Shown here: piece by piece, positions 38,401 through 50,500 of the stretch | How the letters are laid out: every line of letters starts with the position of its first letter | Numbering within the stretch: position 1 is the first letter of the stretch | Assembly (NCBI RefSeq): GCF_014839805.1 | Contig: NC_051129.1 | Span: 4,778,920-4,842,919 of the forward strand | Direction of reading: 5' to 3' | From: Manduca sexta | Lineage: Eukaryota > Arthropoda > Insecta > Lepidoptera > Sphingidae | Length of the DNA: 64,000 nt | Position numbers and translations under genes: made by a program | The notes under the pieces: model-generated | The model's database searches: none | Seen by the model: only the letters and a program-made list of their open reading frames with translations | What the model was told of the DNA's origin: nothing

Positions 38401-40152
38401 AATTGAGCGAACGGAATATTAGGAATGGAATTGAAGAATTCATTGAAGTTTCGACGTACGGGAATGATCGATCAAGCTAGTCAAGTCAAGTCAAAGACTT
38501 AGGACTTTGGTGCTTTACATGTGAGAACTTTTTAGAGTCTCTAGAAGGGGGGGGGGCTGCCCCTACCTGCCCCCCTTGGCAAGGCCTTTGACGGTGTAAG
38601 GTATATTAAATACTAGTAATACATTTGCAGCTGTGAAGGACGCGCAAGCCGACAAGTCGCCGAGCAGCTCCAAAGACGAATTCGACATGTTCGCGCAGTC
38701 CAGGAATGTTACCTATGAGAATACTAAAACTGGGTCAGTAACTACATTATGTTATTTTTGATGGCAGTATAAAGAGCAATTGCATTAAAGATATTCGTCA
38801 ATCTTATACAATCTCAGATATGTCTTAAATAACATTCAATAAGGTGCAACCGCAGTATTTATTTCTTCTGGCAACTATATGCAGGCAGATACGATAAAAG
38901 TCAGTATATTACACATTAACATTTAAAAAAAGCGTCAACGCAACACACCTTTTTAGGCATGTTACAAAAAAGAATCAATTTTTTACGTCAAGCCCCTTGT
39001 CTGATGTCTACATTTTTTCTTTTCCAAAATATTACCTATTTATATAACACAATACCTTTTATATTTTCAAGCAGTGGAAGCAGTTACGCGGATAATCTGG
39101 AAGACCAGACCACCTCCAGCCTCGCCTCGGCCGCCAGCCAGCGCGCCACTCAGGGACAGCCATTGGTAACAATTTACAAAATCTATAAAAATAATCGTTT
39201 TTACAATTAATCACATCAGTAAGGAAAAAGAATAATTGTAAGCGAATATAATATAATTTGTCTTTATAAACAGTGTGTTAAGATCCCTCGATGCTAAAAT
39301 ATGACACAGACACAAAATATTTTTATAGTCTATTATTTTTTTTCCCTTACTTTAACATGGTAAAGTTTTTGGCTTTTGTAACGATTTATATGTTCAATTA
39401 ATTTTATCTAATTGTTTTTATGTAATGGGTTATTAGTGATTAATACATTATGCTTTTTGAATTATTTTGATGTGATTGTTAAAATTCCAATGTATATTGT
39501 GTTGTTGCTGTTTTATTATGGAGTTTGTTGTATGCGCCCCGTTTTTATTTTTGGCTTATTCCGTTGTGGTTTACTTTAACAGCCGACGGAGATCGATGAA
39601 AGGGAAATCGATGAGATTGCCGCGTGGTTAGAACAAGAAAAGGTTTGTTTTGTACTGTATGCACTTATATATCAATTAGTTCATGCAACGTGTGAATGTA
39701 TTTGTACATAGTGAAGTAATGATCTAAGTTCTTGTTTTTATCACTTAGCACCTAAATGTTTTTAGACAATTTATTATTACTTTGTATGTTTTGTAACTGT
39801 CTAATATTATACATTTAATGTTTCACAATATTACAATTAAACTGCCTTCTCCAACCACATATTAGAATAAAATGATGACTTCACTGTTCACACAACCAAC
39901 ATTTTTTTTTCTATTTTAAATTATTAAAATCTTAATATAATAATTGTCGTTTCTATGCAGGCGGCGTCTGAAGCCAACGGTGCCCAGGAAAGCGTCACCA
40001 GCAGCGACTTCGACAAGTTCCTCGCCGAGCGCGCCGCCGCAGCCGAAAACCTACCCAATCTCAACGACAATAGGGCTCAAAACACACCCAACCAAACGCC
40101 GCGCCATCGACAGATCAAGAAAGAGGACCAGGATCCCATGTTCGCGCTCTGA
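29428..40152 (+). CDS. TOM1: TOM1 (target of Myb1) endosomal sorting adaptor, thirteen exons
   Basis: Exons: 29428-29482, 29759-30006, 34060-34167, 35338-35433, 36006-36101, 36319-36483, 36875-37026, 37128-37213, 38066-38131, 38631-38733, 39072-39165, 39583-39642, 39961-40152. Phases agree and give 506 aa (human 492). TOM1 binds ubiquitinated cargo, Tollip and clathrin on endosomes as an alternative ESCRT-0. The start is [20 protein letters not shown] domain fills about residues 20-150 ([46 protein letters not shown]). A GAT domain spans about 205-306 ([45 protein letters not shown]). A clathrin-box-like acidic patch follows ([10 protein letters not shown]). The exon 7 donor is GC, not GT, because using the nearby GT brings in a stop. 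Exon 11 has a NAGNAG acceptor. Introns carry a Helitron and a SINE-like copy. Confidence 0.95.
30007..34059. other. TOM1 intron 2, 4 kb
   Basis: I see no exon of another gene in this AT-rich intron. It contains a short Helitron-like start at about 31160-31200 (AAAAGCTGGAGAGTTTGTTT) and a decayed Helitron-like body at about 32680-32865 (TACTGAACGGATTTTGGAAA, then CTATGGCCTATTTTTGATCC and GAGCAAAAGATAG). The rest is featureless. Confidence 0.5.
35771..35930 (-). repeat. SINE-like dispersed repeat A, copy 2, reversed
   Basis: The reverse complement reads GACGAGCTTGCCGTTCACCT, CGATACGACCGCCCATAAAC and CATCCTGAGACATGAGATGT, as in the copy at 14301. It lies in TOM1 intron 4, just before exon 5, and is truncated at its distal end. 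Confidence 0.85.
36712..36790 (-). repeat. Fragment of dispersed SINE-like repeat B
   Basis: It runs from TTTATCCTCGAAAGGGAAGG to ATTCCATCCCATGATAGAG, parallel to the fragment at 7185-7272. It lies in TOM1 intron 6. Confidence 0.55.
37027..37095. repeat. CA/CG dinucleotide microsatellite at a splice donor
   Basis: Alternating pyrimidine-purine DNA (CGCGCACGCGCACG, then repeated CACACGCACG) begins a few bases inside TOM1 intron 7. Such sequence favours Z-DNA and length variation. The open frames seen through it on both strands are products of the repeat and of the GC-rich exon 7. Confidence 0.9.
37249..37965 (+). mobile_element. Helitron-like element with a triplicated internal module
   Basis: The element begins TCTATACTATTATATAAAGC directly after a host A and ends GGGCAAAAGCTAG directly before a host T, the Helitron pattern. 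A short GC-rich hairpin (GCGG...CCGC) precedes the 3' end. Inside, a 123-124-bp module beginning GCTAATCTCAGGAACTACCG and ending GGAGCGGAGCAG(T)AATG occurs three times in tandem, from 37297, 37420 and 37544. There is no open frame for a Rep/helicase. It sits in TOM1 intron 8. Confidence 0.85.
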
Positions 40153-40479
40153 TGTGCTTCACCTGAACATGTATTGCTTTAACGGAACCGGTCGTTTTGA
40201 ATGGCAACACCACACTAACAACTTTATACTTGACAGCATACAAAAATATATAACTTTGCAAATGAAGTAAAATTCCAGAAATTGTTGACTATATTGGCAA
40301 ACACCCGTTTCGTTAATTTACCTATAAGGTGTATCGCATAGCTGTAGGACATTTGTTGTTGTTTTCCGCATCGAATTATGTAAGAGTTGCCAGGATTATG
40401 TGAATGAAATTTACCAATTTGTTTGGCTGTAGATGGAAAAATGCTTAAAAATATAGCAACTATTATGTATTTAGATCAC

Positions 40480-40485
40480 AATAAA
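40480..40485 (+). terminator. Poly(A) signal for TOM1
   Basis: This AATAAA is about 330 bases after the TOM1 stop codon. More AATAAA motifs follow (near 42555 and 42740), so longer 3' UTRs are possible. Confidence 0.5.
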
Positions 40486-40501
40486 ATCCCGAAATCGATA
40501 G

Positions 40502-40640
40502 ACGATCTCAATCGTTATCTTTGGATCAATCCACAGAAAAAAAGTGTCAAAAATCAACATGTCATCTGTTAGCATGACCAACTAACTATTATGATTGGTC
40601 AATTTTTATTATTATTGGAAATAGCAGTTGAGATCGTTTA
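40502..40640. repeat. Fold-back (MITE-like) element, family C
   Basis: The ends are inverted: ACGATCTCAA near 40502 and TTGAGATCGT near 40628-40637. The inner part has GATTGGTCAATTTTT, like the copy at 54926-55076. It lies directly after the TOM1 poly(A) signal. Confidence 0.5.
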
Positions 40641-43600
40641 TGGACTCGGCTGTTAGACGCAATAGTAATATACGGTTTAGTTTCATTCACATTGTAACTC
40701 ACTGTAACATGCCGATGGGACGCACACGCGTGCGTCAAGTTGCCCGTACGTAACATTGCCGAGGTGCCTGGCTTTTTATAGGTGTTTGATTGAAATATTT
40801 TAAGCTGACTAATCAATCTAATTAAGAATTTTCACGTGTATAATCACTCTTCGTCTCGATTTACACCCGTTATGCGTTTAGTGCAATATAGTGCTGCTTT
40901 GATGTAAGAGCCGCTTTACGTATTCGTATGCTCTTTCAACCTGACCGCGGACAGTGTCTTGCACTCGAGGGATATCACTGCCAACTAAATGACAACAATA
41001 AGATGACTTTAAAATGGCGGACTTTTGATTTTTTTTAATGTTTTATTACCATAATTTCAGGCGATGTTTTGGTGATAATCGCGTTCTGTACCGCAAAACA
41101 GTACGTACGCGCATTTTTATATGCTTTTATTATGTTATTAATTTATTAGATTTTGAAAGTTAGAATTTAATTATGATAACAAAACTATTACTACTATTTT
41201 TCCATTATATTGCTGTCATGGAGTGGCATTAGTGAAACCTTCAATAAAATTAACAGCTAGCGTACATTATTCTTTAAACGAGCACTACGTGAGTTAGAAT
41301 CAGTATTTGTCTCACACGATTAGACTGTGATAAATATAAAAACAATTGAACATGTAAATGCATTTCATGTGATTTGACATTTGTTTATCATCAACTTAAA
41401 ATAATTCAATGTTTCGATGTCGTACCGGCTTCATGAAATGAATAGCAGTTATTGACTATTATTACATTAATGTAAGTTTATATTGATAGATTTTTCTTAA
41501 TATATGAAATCGTGTAGATATCATGAGACCACGGGAGCGTTTAATGAAACACCTGGCTTGGCTAACTGTATGAGATCGGTTCAATGAATAATCTAGATTA
41601 ACGTTTATTGGTATTTAGTATTGTATTCCTAGAATAAAAACCTCCGCGTTAACATGTAAGATATTTTATTTGTCCACAATAATGGATATAGTTGATTGTT
41701 GATTGAACCGATCTTATATCTGTATTTACGTTATAGAGCATTTCATCCACGAAGACGCGCCCCACTACTTTCCCTAATCGGTAACAGTGCGTGAGCAGGA
41801 TGACCACACGCACACTGCGATAGTTAGCGCTGGTAATATGGTTAGAACAGTCCCCTTCTCCATAACACCATCGCTCGAAAGATGGTGGAGTACGTCTTCG
41901 TGAATTAAATGACTTATAACGTGTTATGTTGCGGGTGCGGATTCTCCACATACGTGATTTCGTATTAAAGTATAGACGTTCCTGTACACATCGTCGATAT
42001 ATAAAGCGAATCTGCATCTGCATGTGTACATTAAAGGTTTTTTGTCCATCAAAGCTGAAAAAATAACTAAAGCGATTACACAAAACACAGCGTATTTGTC
42101 TTGCGTGATCATTTTGGTTTGTATTTTCCTATTTGCTTTAATGGACAAGCACCCTTAGTGTTAACGCCGATGAACGGAGTGGTAACAAAGAAACCCAAGT
42201 CTATGGCATTTCGATCATAGCCACATGTAAGGTTCAGTCTAAATTGTTAAAGTATTTATCTCTTTACTAACTTCGTTCGTCGTCGATGACTTCAATGAAA
42301 TATGATCGTAAAATGGTCGTGATTTGTAATAAGTGTGCTTTTTAAAACACATTTGTATTAATACGTTTGACGCGGATATAAATCATAATTATATTGTATT
42401 TACGCATAGTCATTAATGCAATTTTTATACATAACTTATTACAATTTATCCGTGTTGTTGTTTGCATGGATTTACTAATGTAACTAATGAAGCGGCAAAT
42501 TATTATATTCTTAAATTTACTGCTGCGTATATAACATGCCTGCGGCATAGTATTGAATAAATTTATTGTGTATGTATTACAAGTACATATAATTTTTAAC
42601 TTTGAAAATAAATGGCATTATCAAAATGTTTATTAAAAAAGAGTATGACAATGGATACCATGAAATTAATAAAAAAAATGTTATTTGTACATTTTGTATA
42701 TTTGTTTTTGAATCAATTGTGTCTAAAATTTTCATTCTTTGAAATAAACATGCCGTACAAATTATTTGCTATCTTTAATTGAGTTTTATGATTAGTTTAT
42801 TTCATATTGAGCTATGCCACCAAGGCGTTAAAACTCGTAGGCCGAGACTGAAAACTAAAAATTCGCCTACAGCATCGGTTAGTCCTAGCAAATGTCATTT
42901 TTTGTTTATATTTACTTTATTAACATGTACATCTACGACGAAACATTGTAAATTGGAGAAACTAACTCTACATTGACATTTTGCCAGTTTGGGACAAGCG
43001 TTAATACCTATTTTAGTTGCCACTTTAAAACAAAAAGAATCGTCTGGCATGAAGTTACTAATTGTTATATCTGCGAGATTAATAATAGGTACTAAGTTAC
43101 CCGTACGTTAACCCACTGCTGTACCAAAGTATTCTATTGGTTGTATTAACATGTGTAGAAAACACTGAGCCATTCCAATTTTGTCTCAATTAAATGTTCT
43201 TTTGGTGTTTATGTGATAAAAAAAAGAACAAGCTTAATGTTAATTATTTAAAGAGTTATTTTACGTTGTAATCGTTGTATTTAAGGTAATAAAATAATTA
43301 TGGAGCGATTTGTTGTTTTATTTGTTTGTACAATAGATAAATCTCATTTATCTATTGTCGGGTTACATTTATGTCAGATTTATTGACATGATTTGCCTAG
43401 GGCGACATTTCTCAGCAGATTGGACATCAGCTCGATTATAATTCTCTGCGTCAGCTTGTTGGGCGGTCGTCAGAGACGTCATTAGGTATCCAGGGCCCAG
43501 CTAAAAAATGCTCCAACTATAGACACGCTAAACCGATGTAAGAACAGTCACTGATTAAACTTTTTGATAAGTAAAATGGTTTGGTTTTCACAAGGTGCTG

Positions 43601-44518
43601 ACTTAAAAAGAGGTCTCTGTTAAAGATCCGAGGGATCTCTCACCCCGCGGGCTCCAGTGCTCTGTACTACCTAGCCTTACACCCCTGGGGGTTAATAAAA
43701 CCTAAATTATTGTTTTCCAAAATAATGTTTTACAAAGACCCGGCTTATAGATTGGTGTGGAAGAGGGTAAAGGGCAGATAACAAAAGGCGAAGGAAATAT
43801 TTAGTAGGTGGTAAAAAAACAAAAAATACAATTTTAATTTTAATTATTTATCAATTTCTGTATCCACAACAGATACACAAAACGATTTGGCCAAGACATT
43901 GTTTACATATTTACATTGAGAGTGAATTATGAAGCAATTTATAATTACACACTGTTTCCAAAAATATTTCTTTTTAACACGAGATTACGCAGAAGCCAAC
44001 AAATCAATTGAAACTTAATAAAACAATTTAAAAAATACAAAACTATCTTAATAAGTTTATCTTAAAAAATCTATTATCTTGTGATGAATATTGTACAAGT
44101 CACATTAAAAATATAAAAAAAATAACGCCAATGTTTTTACAACATACGAGTTAATTGTTCGATGTAACTTATTGTACCGGTAATGTTATAATATGACCAT
44201 TATGATACAGAAATTATAAATACACCGACATAAACTAAGTTATGCTGCTGTTCGTACATAATAAATTATGCATTGAATAAATTAAATTTTGTCTGGCCCG
44301 AGTTCCGAACGCCCCTTAGATACATCTCTACAGGAGTATTACTTAAGGAATATCAACGCACGCCAAACAAAAAGTACGAAACGACAACCTCCACACGTTT
44401 TAGAGAACAATTCAACAGTCTAGCGAACGAAATGCATGTTACTTGTTTAAGTATAAAAGTAAATAATTATAATCTATACAGTACTATTCTATGGAAGTGT
44501 CGCGAGCTGCGCGAATGC
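40641..44518. other. Convergent intergenic region between TOM1 and PDI
   Basis: Both flanking genes end into this 3.9-kb AT-rich interval, so parts are probably 3' UTR. No conserved gene is seen. The minus strand has two overlapping open frames of 144 codons (41649-42083) and 74 codons (41924-42148); the shorter has a hydrophobic start (MITQDKYAVFCVIALVIFSA) like a signal peptide. I recognise neither. For PDI, ATTAAA variants on the minus strand near 43834-43845 are possible poly(A) signals. Confidence 0.45.
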
Positions 44519-47500
44519 TTATAACTCGTCTCTGGCGGGCTGCTCGTCCTCCTCTTCGTATTCGCTCTGAAAATATTACAATAATGTTAGTATTTGGGTA
44601 AAGATAAATAAAAAATACTCCTAATGTTAAAAAAATAAAATTGTGACTTAAAATATATAAATACTGAATTATTTTAACCCGTTCTGCCGAATTTATTTGC
44701 CCCTAAACGATCATAAAAAAGTTTCGTTTAGAATGAGAAATTTGTTAGCAACTCTAATCAGCTATAAGTCTCAGGTACATCATGGTTCTACATCGTAAAT
44801 ATATTGGCTCTATATTTAAATTATAAAGCAAGATGACTGACCACACTGGGTACAGGCTCGGCGCCCTCTCCGTCGCTCTCCACGAACTTGGTGAGTCCGG
44901 CCAGCGTGCGCTCGCCATTGTAGTCGCGCACCTGCAACAACACACTCCAGCACATCACACACATTACAGGAACACGTCACGGCCTCTGTCACCCGTGAGA
45001 GTGTGACTCGCCACTGCCATTCCCGTTAGCCAGAATCGTCAAAAGCAGACAATTTGTCACACCAAGCGGTGAAGCTTGGCTAGCCTCTGGGAATACTTAT
45101 CAAACTACAAACTAAATATTAAAGATGACAGTATAGACTAAAGTGTAATAAAAATTATAAATTTTTCCAGTAGTATAACTTTTATAATGGAAGTTAATTT
45201 ATATAAATAATAATCGCAAGATCCATTTGAAAAGTGACAGAAAAATTCAGGACATGCAAATAAATTTAGAAATACGCGTACACCACATACCTGGTTGTCC
45301 TTGGTGTACAACTTGATGGTGGGGAAGGATGTGATCTTGGTGTGTTCCAGCTCGTTGGCGGTGGCGTCGATCTTGGCGATGACGACATCATCGTCCTTCT
45401 CGAAGTGTTCTCCCAGCTTGTCGTAGATCGGCACCAGCTGCTTGCAGTGGCCGCACCTGGGGGCAAGGGTTGTGGATGAAAATAATGTAACATGCATAAT
45501 TATACCAAAAAAAAATAATAATTTACTGAACATATTATTTAGTGAAAGCTCTAACTCAGCAATAATTGCTTGCAATGAAAATGGTGAGACAATTTACACT
45601 CACTTTGACAGGCAGGTCATTGAATATATTTTTTGAAAAATTGCAAGATATTCCTAACTTTGAGAAAAAAAAATTGTGTAAACAGACGTAGTGGGCGATA
45701 AAATCACTCGAGCGATTCTTGATTGAGATAATCGCATATGAGTTTTTTGTTGCCATCTATGTGTAAGAACAGTAGGATGCAATAATGTTCTGACGATTTT
45801 TCTAGTAATAATTGCTCCATCGCAATGACGCTTTGGTTCTAAATGAGATACAGACTTTTTGAGGACTTTGTTAATTTAAAACGACCCAAAAGTACAAATT
45901 TGTAAAAAGAAACAGTAAAAATAAAATTGCGTTGCAATTATCATCTATCATCATTCATTAAATATTTTTTTTCGACAATATTCCAGAATTAGCGAATCGA
46001 TAGAAACACACACTAAATTATAAACCTCATTTACATTTATATATGCCATAGTAACAAGTTCTGACATCCAAAGCTTCTAGATGCCATATTTACATAAAAG
46101 GCAGTTTCCAAACCGTTGAACAAGTGTCACCGTCGTTGACAAAGATATTAATTGCTCAGTGAATAAAACATAATGATAGCATAACATTTTTGACCTTGTT
46201 TTTAGTACTTGAAGTCAAAATGCCCTTGCGATGTCATACTACCAAAAACAATATTACTATTGTGCGGCACACATCTGAGTAATTAAAGAAATGTGAGCAT
46301 TATAAATAAGAGGTATTGTAAATAATAAATAATCGATGTCATAAATAGGTTAAGGTACACAACGGCTGCTCTAAAATTCTTTTCAAATGACTATTATCGA
46401 AGACCAAAATCGACTAATAATATTTACGGACTTGCGTTCTCTTTTGAATTAAAAAGTAGAACTTTATATTTGTAACCTAATATTATGTAATGTATTTTTA
46501 ATTATTTTTGTTGATATTGTTGATACATAAAATGCGCTTGCGCACAGCATCGAGTTTCTGTAGGACCTATTTAAGAAAAACAGAAATTGGTAAAAACTAG
46601 CAAAATAAAATCACAGTAACTTGAACAATTTTGAATGATGATAGAATATAACCAGATATCAGGCATGGCGAACGTTATTGTTTATTGTTTTTTTTTTCGC
46701 TTTGAATGACGAGACGAGCTAGCTGTTTGCCTGATAGTAATCGATACGACCGCCCATAAACAATAGAAACACCATCCAACACCTTGAATCACAAAGTATA
46801 GTTTGGTATTCCATTGCGCTCGCCATCCTGAGACATGAGATGTTAAGTCTGTCTAGTAGTTACTAACACTGGCTACAATGTGCCATTATTAAAAAAAAAA
46901 GTGCCTGAAACATGTCATCCAGGGCCCACTACATATTCAGGGGTATTCGCCATCCCTGATATTGCATTTATTTCACAACAGACACTCACCATGGCGCGTA
47001 GAACTCGACGAGGACCTTCTTGTTGGTGTCGAAGACGACCTCATCGAAGTTGGTGGCGACGAGCACCTTGACGGGTTTGGCGGCCCAGTCGGCGGGCAGG
47101 CTCTCGCTCAGCAGGTGCTGCTTCAGGGTGCCCGCGAAGAACGATTGCACGAATTCCTACGGGAGATAGATAATATTAAAATAGGGACATTGATGTCAGA
47201 GGATGGTGGAATGCCATTTTTCCTTTTTTAATACGGGCATGGTAGGAACCCCACTGCATCTTTTTTTTTGTTTTCGCGGAGAAAGTGTCTTATGACTACC
47301 GCTCAGCCTTCGTGGGGGGCGACTGAGCAGTTATGTTGGGGTCACCGTGCCTTACGACCCGGCATTGCGCCGCCCGGATTTGATGTCGACCTTCAGGCGA
47401 CCGCCGGGCCGAGTCCCTAACCTATATACAACGCACGGCATAACAACTAAAACTCCGCGGTGGCCCTCTTCGGCGCATTAGGGACGACTGCGAGCTTCCT

Positions 47501-50500
47501 CTGACGGAAATGTCTAAGTCTACTTCCACAGCCGCCCCTAACCCCACTGCATCTGATGTTTAGTGGAGTGGGGCCAGATAGTTTACTATGCAGGTCAGTT
47601 CTGTAAGCATTTGGAAATATTCTCCAAATACTTAGGAGAACAGTAAATCCATCAGAATTATAGGAAATCGAAATCAATAGATATCAATAATCGATATCGC
47701 TAGAAATTATGAAGGAAAATGATTATTTTTTCATACATCACGAGTGATAAAAACTTAAAATTGTATCCGGTGTATCAAAAGAAATATTACCCATAACAAT
47801 ATGGTTGATCGAATTAATATCATTTCCTGTGTGATATCGTTTAGTTATAAAATAATTTATTATTTAATAAGATAAACACACCTTTATAGATTTATGATAC
47901 GAGCAGTTATCATCAAATAATTAGAGAAAAAATAGCAATTACGTAAGTGTTAATTAATGAAAAATAAATATTTCAAACTAATCATTCTGAAAACGGTTTT
48001 TGGTAAACGGAACACTATGCCAACTCTCCCAGAGTTATGATAAAAAATGTACAGCAAGATTTATATCTTGGCTTTGTAGCCATAAACAATTTTGTATTAT
48101 TATTTCCTTCTTTCGAGAATGATCGATTAAATTTTTTTTACCAATTGAATTGCAAATAACTTATAGTTTCGACGAACAGCGGACGGGGTGGGACGGCTAC
48201 GCTCGTCTGGCTAGAGGTAACAGTTTGTAATCTATATATATAAATAAATCTCTATTTTCCTTGGTCATGCCATCACGCGTGAACAGATGGAACATGTTAT
48301 TGTCGGGAGAAGGTTCTTATATAAGAAAAAATTAAGGAACTTGAGTGGAACATTAGAAAATTTACGAAAACTTTACGAAAGTATTAATTTTACAGATGTT
48401 AGTTTGACATACTGTCAGCGATTGACAGAGTGTACGCTGCAAATTGATAATTAAGACAGGAAAATGTCTGTCGAGTAAACTTACTAGCTGTATATTATTA
48501 GTGTTCTTAATAATAATATAGAATATGTCATATAAAGCATCGCGTAGTCGAGCACTGTTGTATGCGGGACCATTCGTTTTCTGATTCTTCATTATGATAA
48601 GGCAAAGGTGGTACTGTGTTTAATTTACGTATATATTGCCATAAATTAATGTTCAATTCCACGCATATTAACGGGAAAATCAACTAATAACATGACGCCC
48701 TCAACATAAACTGCGTAACCATTCGATAAAAATCCTACTGACATTATTACAAAGCATTGTTTTCATTGTTATCGATTTCTTGGCTCATTTAAATCAAATT
48801 AAGCATGTTTGTAAAGACTAAAAAATATAAACCATTCTAAAACAGTCTTCAACATGTATTTATTTGGTCTAAATAGTTCTCGACATCAAGATTTTTTTCA
48901 ATAAAACTAAGATTTCTCAAAACACAAAAGAAAACCGTATCTATATCTATAATACTGTAGATGAAATGCTAAGTCCAATACACGCTGTAAATGAAATTCA
49001 ATATGCAGTTTTGCTACTGTTTACAGGACAGCCTTCAGCCATGCTCAATGGTAAAGAGAGATCACGCAAGACCTTGTAGCACATAATGTGGTGTATTTAA
49101 ATGTAATTATCTGAATATCGCTCCGTAAATGGCCAGACGCTCGCGTTCTATCGCATAGAATCTAACATAACTGGCGAAATGTACATGTGATTGTGATCCT
49201 TTTCCCATGGTTTGTCACATCTTTGGGTTGATCCTCACCATCAGGATTTTTTTATAGCTAGTTCCAGTAATTTAACTCAAATATTACATGCAAAAATACG
49301 GAGCCTAATGCAAAATATAGATTAGCAAGAAATCTTATAGAAATTGATTTCCGCGAGCAATTTTTACCGTATAAACTGCGAAAGTAGACCTCCGCAAATT
49401 TTCCAGTTGCAGGACTTGCGGCAAGTCTCGCGTGTCTAGAACTATTGCAATATTAACACTAATGTCAACGGATCTGAGACTCTTTGCAGTAATATATTGC
49501 TCCTCACTAATCCAAACTTAGCAAAACAGATATTCAGGTGGTCTCCCCTTCGTGCGGAGTGTCTCTGCCTACCTAGAAAAATGTAAAGGCGTGATGCTAT
49601 TTACCTCAACACTGTTAGCGGAGAGCTCGTCACTGGCCGGCTTGTATTTGGCCATGTCTTGTTCGAGAGCGATCAGGCGGGCGGCGGGCACTTCCTCCTT
49701 CTTCATGCCGAAGAACTCCAGGATTCTACGACAATTGATACAAATTTAACATACAGAAACCAAAGGTTGTGCAATATACGGATACTTTCATTGTTATTTA
49801 TATGTTTTTTAGTTTCTTAAAAGTCGAACCTATTAAAATAAACCATTGATAAATATTAGACGAACTGATGGCCCAGCTGACACTGAAAGTGATGACCGTT
49901 CCCTATGGTTATCAGCAGTCATAGGAACGTACCAAAGCCGCTGCTTGCCGTCAAACACTTTCTATAAACCTTTCACATATGACGAATATTAAACCCATCA
50001 TCAGATGGATTTACTATAAATATAGTTAAAACTCGTCACGATTTGTAACGAATAAAGCATCTACCTCATGCATACAAGATACAACATTCAAGAAGTCCAG
50101 ACAACACTCAAAATTTAATTTAAATACGAAATATATTCATCTCGTTCACAAAGTAACAATACAACACCTGCATCTCGCTGGACTACTTTCACAAGAGATT
50201 TAGGTCAATAAACCATTCATTTGTCACAGAATGATTCATTTGAACTGGAAAGTATGTGACGATACGATTTAAAATAATCAAATTATCAAGCGTGAAGATG
50301 ATAAAAATATATTGAACAATTTTATCGATAAAGTATGTGCAATCGATTGTAGGTAATACACTGATTGTGGACGTGTTTTGATAAATATTGGATAATAAGA
50401 AATCCTCTACGAATTTTATGTTATCATGTATCCTTTGTTCTCTACATATATTTTTTTTTTATAAACCAATATGTCAATTGCTGAATATTAAATTTAAACT

